A stretch of DNA of 6,036 nucleotides from Modestobacter sp. (GTDB lineage: Bacteria; Actinomycetota; Actinomycetes; Mycobacteriales; Geodermatophilaceae). The stretch is from positions 1 through 6,036 of the forward strand of contig JAOPWO010000269.1 in assembly GCA_025965635.1 (NCBI GenBank). Direction: 5' to 3'. The notes below the pieces were generated by a model. That model saw only the letters and a program-made list of their open reading frames with translations, did not search any database and was not told where the DNA came from. A program made the translations under genes and the position numbers. Below are positions 4,322-6,036 of the stretch, piece after piece (position 1 is the stretch's first letter; every line of letters starts with the position of its first letter).

Positions 4322-6036
4322 CTACTCCTCCGGCGGGGTCGGCGCGTCGGAGGTCGGGGCGGCGGGCGACGTCGACGTCGGCGGGGCCGAGGTCGGGGCC
4401 GGCCGGGACGTGGTGACCGGCGCCGTCGTCTCGACCGGCTCCGGCACGGCCACCAGCACGGTGATCTCGTCGCCGGCGGCCAGCTGGGTGTTCGCGCCGG
4501 GCTCCGTGCCGAACACGGTGCCCTCCGGGACGTCGCCGCGCTCACCGGTCGCAGCGGTCACGTTCGTGAAGCCGACCTCCCGGAGGGCGGCAAGGGCCTG
4601 CTGCTGGGTCTGCCCGGTGACGTCGGGCACCGGCGCGGTGCCCTGCGAGACCGACAGGGTGATCGCCGCGTCCGGCGCCACCGCGGCGTTCTCCGCCGGG
4701 TCGACCGCGATGACCTGGCCCTGGGGGGCGAGGTCGGGGACGTTGTCGATGGTCACGTTGGTGAAGCCGGCGCTGGTCAGGTTGCCGCGGGCGCGGTCGA
4801 CCTGGAGGCCGACCACGCCGGGCACGGTGATCGTGTCCGGTCCGGAGCCGACGACGAGGGTCACCGACGTCGTGGGGTCCACCTGGGTGCCCGGCGCAGG
4901 GTCGGAGCTGAGCACCCGGCCCTCGTCCTCGACGCTGCTGACCCCCGGGGTCACCGTGCCCACCCGCAGGTCGGCTCCGGTGAGGGCGGTCCGTGCGTCG
5001 GCCTCGAGCTCGCCGACGACCTGCGGCACCGCGACCTGGGCGACCGGAGGAGCCGCCTCCTCGCCGTTGCCGAGCGCCATGACCAGCGCGATGACGCCTG
5101 CCAGGACCAGCACCCCGGCGACGATCGCCGCGATGACGTTGCGCCGCTTGCGCCGACGGGTGTCCTCGTCGTCCCAGTGGTCGTAGTCGACGGCCCCACC
5201 GGCGATGATCGTGGTCCTGTCCGCGTCGCTCATCACCGGCGTGGCCTCGACCCGCTGCCCGGCGACGGCACGCAGCAGGTCCGCCCGCATGTCCGCGGCC
5301 GACTGGTAGCGGTTGGCCGGGTTCTTGCTCATCGCCTTGAGCAGGATGGAGTCGAGCTCCGGGGGGATCCCGGGGTTGATCGAGGACGGCGTCCGCGGGT
5401 CCTCGCGCACGTGCTGGTAGGCGACCGCCACGGGGGAGTCGCCGGTGAACGGCGGGGTACCGGTGGCGAGCTCGTAGAGCAGGCAGCCGGCGGAGTACAC
5501 ATCCGAGCGGGCGTCGACGCCCTCGCCGCGGGCCTGCTCGGGGGAGAGGTACTGCGCGGTGCCGATGACCGCGGCGGTCGAGGTCATCGTGGCCGCGGAG
5601 TCCGACACCGCGCGGGCGATGCCGAAGTCCATCACCTTGACGGTGCCCTGCGGCGTGATCATCACGTTCCCGGGCTTCACGTCCCGGTGCACGATGCCGT
5701 TGCGGTGGCTGAAGTCCAGGGCCGCGCAGATGTCGGCGGTCAGCGACATGGCGCGCTCGGGCGTGAGCCGTCCCTCGCGCCGCAGGACGTCGCGCAGGGT
5801 CTCGCCCTCGACGTACTCCATGACGATGTACGGGGTGGCCCCGCTGGGGGTTCGGTCCTCGCCGGTGTCGTACACGGCGACGATCGCGGGGTGGTTCAAC
5901 GAGGCCGCCGCCTGCGCCTCGCGGCGGAAGCGGACCTGCGACGACGGGTCGCGGGCGAGGTCGTGACGCAGCACCTTGACGGCGACCTCGCGGCCCAGCC
6001 GGAGGTCCCGGCCGCGGTGCACCTCCGCCATGCCGC
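4322..6036 (-). CDS. pknB: PASTA-domain Ser/Thr protein kinase PknB, N-terminus outside the window
   Basis: PknB is the essential membrane kinase that couples cell-wall precursor sensing to growth and division. Alignment by motif spacing to M. tuberculosis PknB suggests about 21 residues are missing, including the first part of the glycine loop. Numbering from the first visible Met (codon 6029-6031), the ATP lysine is 19 (AVKVL), the catalytic Asp 117 (HRDVKP), and DFG 135-137. The activation-loop Thr 150 and 152, in MTSTAAVIG, match the autophosphorylated Thr171 and Thr173. The segment GTAQYLSPEQARG follows. A juxtamembrane linker (about 258-298) with a basic RRRKRR leads to a membrane segment at 299-320. 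Three extracellular PASTA repeats cover about 333-396, 398-464 and 465-530. The last 39 residues are Pro/Thr/Ser/Ala-rich. The gene converges on pabA with a 26-nt gap; pknA and other division genes would be expected upstream. Confidence 0.97.
   Translation of the reverse strand, partial: GMAEVHRGRDLRLGREVAVKVLRHDLARDPSSQVRFRREAQAAASLNHPAIVAVYDTGEDRTPSGATPYIVMEYVEGETLRDVLRREGRLTPERAMSLTADICAALDFSHRNGIVHRDVKPGNVMITPQGTVKVMDFGIARAVSDSAATMTSTAAVIGTAQYLSPEQARGEGVDARSDVYSAGCLLYELATGTPPFTGDSPVAVAYQHVREDPRTPSSINPGIPPELDSILLKAMSKNPANRYQSAADMRADLLRAVAGQRVEATPVMSDADRTTIIAGGAVDYDHWDDEDTRRRKRRNVIAAIVAGVLVLAGVIALVMALGNGEEAAPPVAQVAVPQVVGELEADARTALTGADLRVGTVTPGVSSVEDEGRVLSSDPAPGTQVDPTTSVTLVVGSGPDTITVPGVVGLQVDRARGNLTSAGFTNVTIDNVPDLAPQGQVIAVDPAENAAVAPDAAITLSVSQGTAPVPDVTGQTQQQALAALREVGFTNVTAATGERGDVPEGTVFGTEPGANTQLAAGDEITVLVAVPEPVETTAPVTTSRPAPTSAPPTSTSPAAPTSDAPTPPEE

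Noticed and set aside
4410..5966. Plus-strand open frames inside the pknB region
   Set aside because: They are antisense to the kinase and PASTA domains, whose motifs are unambiguous on the minus strand.

Overview
The window is very GC-rich, uses many GTG starts, and carries the division and cell-wall gene block that actinobacteria keep close to their replication origin. It holds crgA, a DUF881 protein, a class E sortase, a small membrane protein, a pabA/trpG-type amidotransferase and the PASTA kinase pknB. M. tuberculosis has the related order crgA (Rv0011c), Rv0012, trpG (Rv0013c), pknB (Rv0014c). Streptomyces has crgA, sortase E genes and pknB in one neighbourhood. The family cannot be fixed from this alone; the base composition and the single sortase E would suit Geodermatophilaceae or a relative (inference).

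Layout: (1) 2-910, + strand: the C-terminal three quarters of a thiolase, cut by the left window edge. (2) 911-1396: a 486-base gene-free stretch between two converging 3' ends. It has a hairpin terminator at each side (960-987 and 1345-1376). Between them lie about ten sequences resembling DnaA boxes. (3) 1397-1669, - strand: crgA. (4) 1670-1823: a short divergent promoter region. (5) 1824-4295, + strand: four genes in one probable operon: DUF881 protein, sortase E, a 56-residue membrane protein and the glutamine amidotransferase. Their spacings are 26 nt, 47 nt and a 3-nt overlap. (6) 4322-6036, - strand: pknB, converging on the amidotransferase with a 26-nt gap and running off the right edge about 21 codons after its start.

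Working together: CrgA binds the divisome at the septum. PknB is a membrane Ser/Thr kinase that senses muropeptide or lipid II through extracellular PASTA domains and controls growth and division. Sortase E anchors surface proteins to peptidoglycan. The DUF881 protein and the small protein are envelope proteins without a settled role. The amidotransferase feeds folate or tryptophan synthesis and is a long-standing syntenic companion of this block. The thiolase is metabolic and does not belong to the theme.

Most of the window is ordinary conserved actinobacterial core. The item most worth checking is the DnaA-box-like cluster in the insulated convergent gap at 1006-1278.
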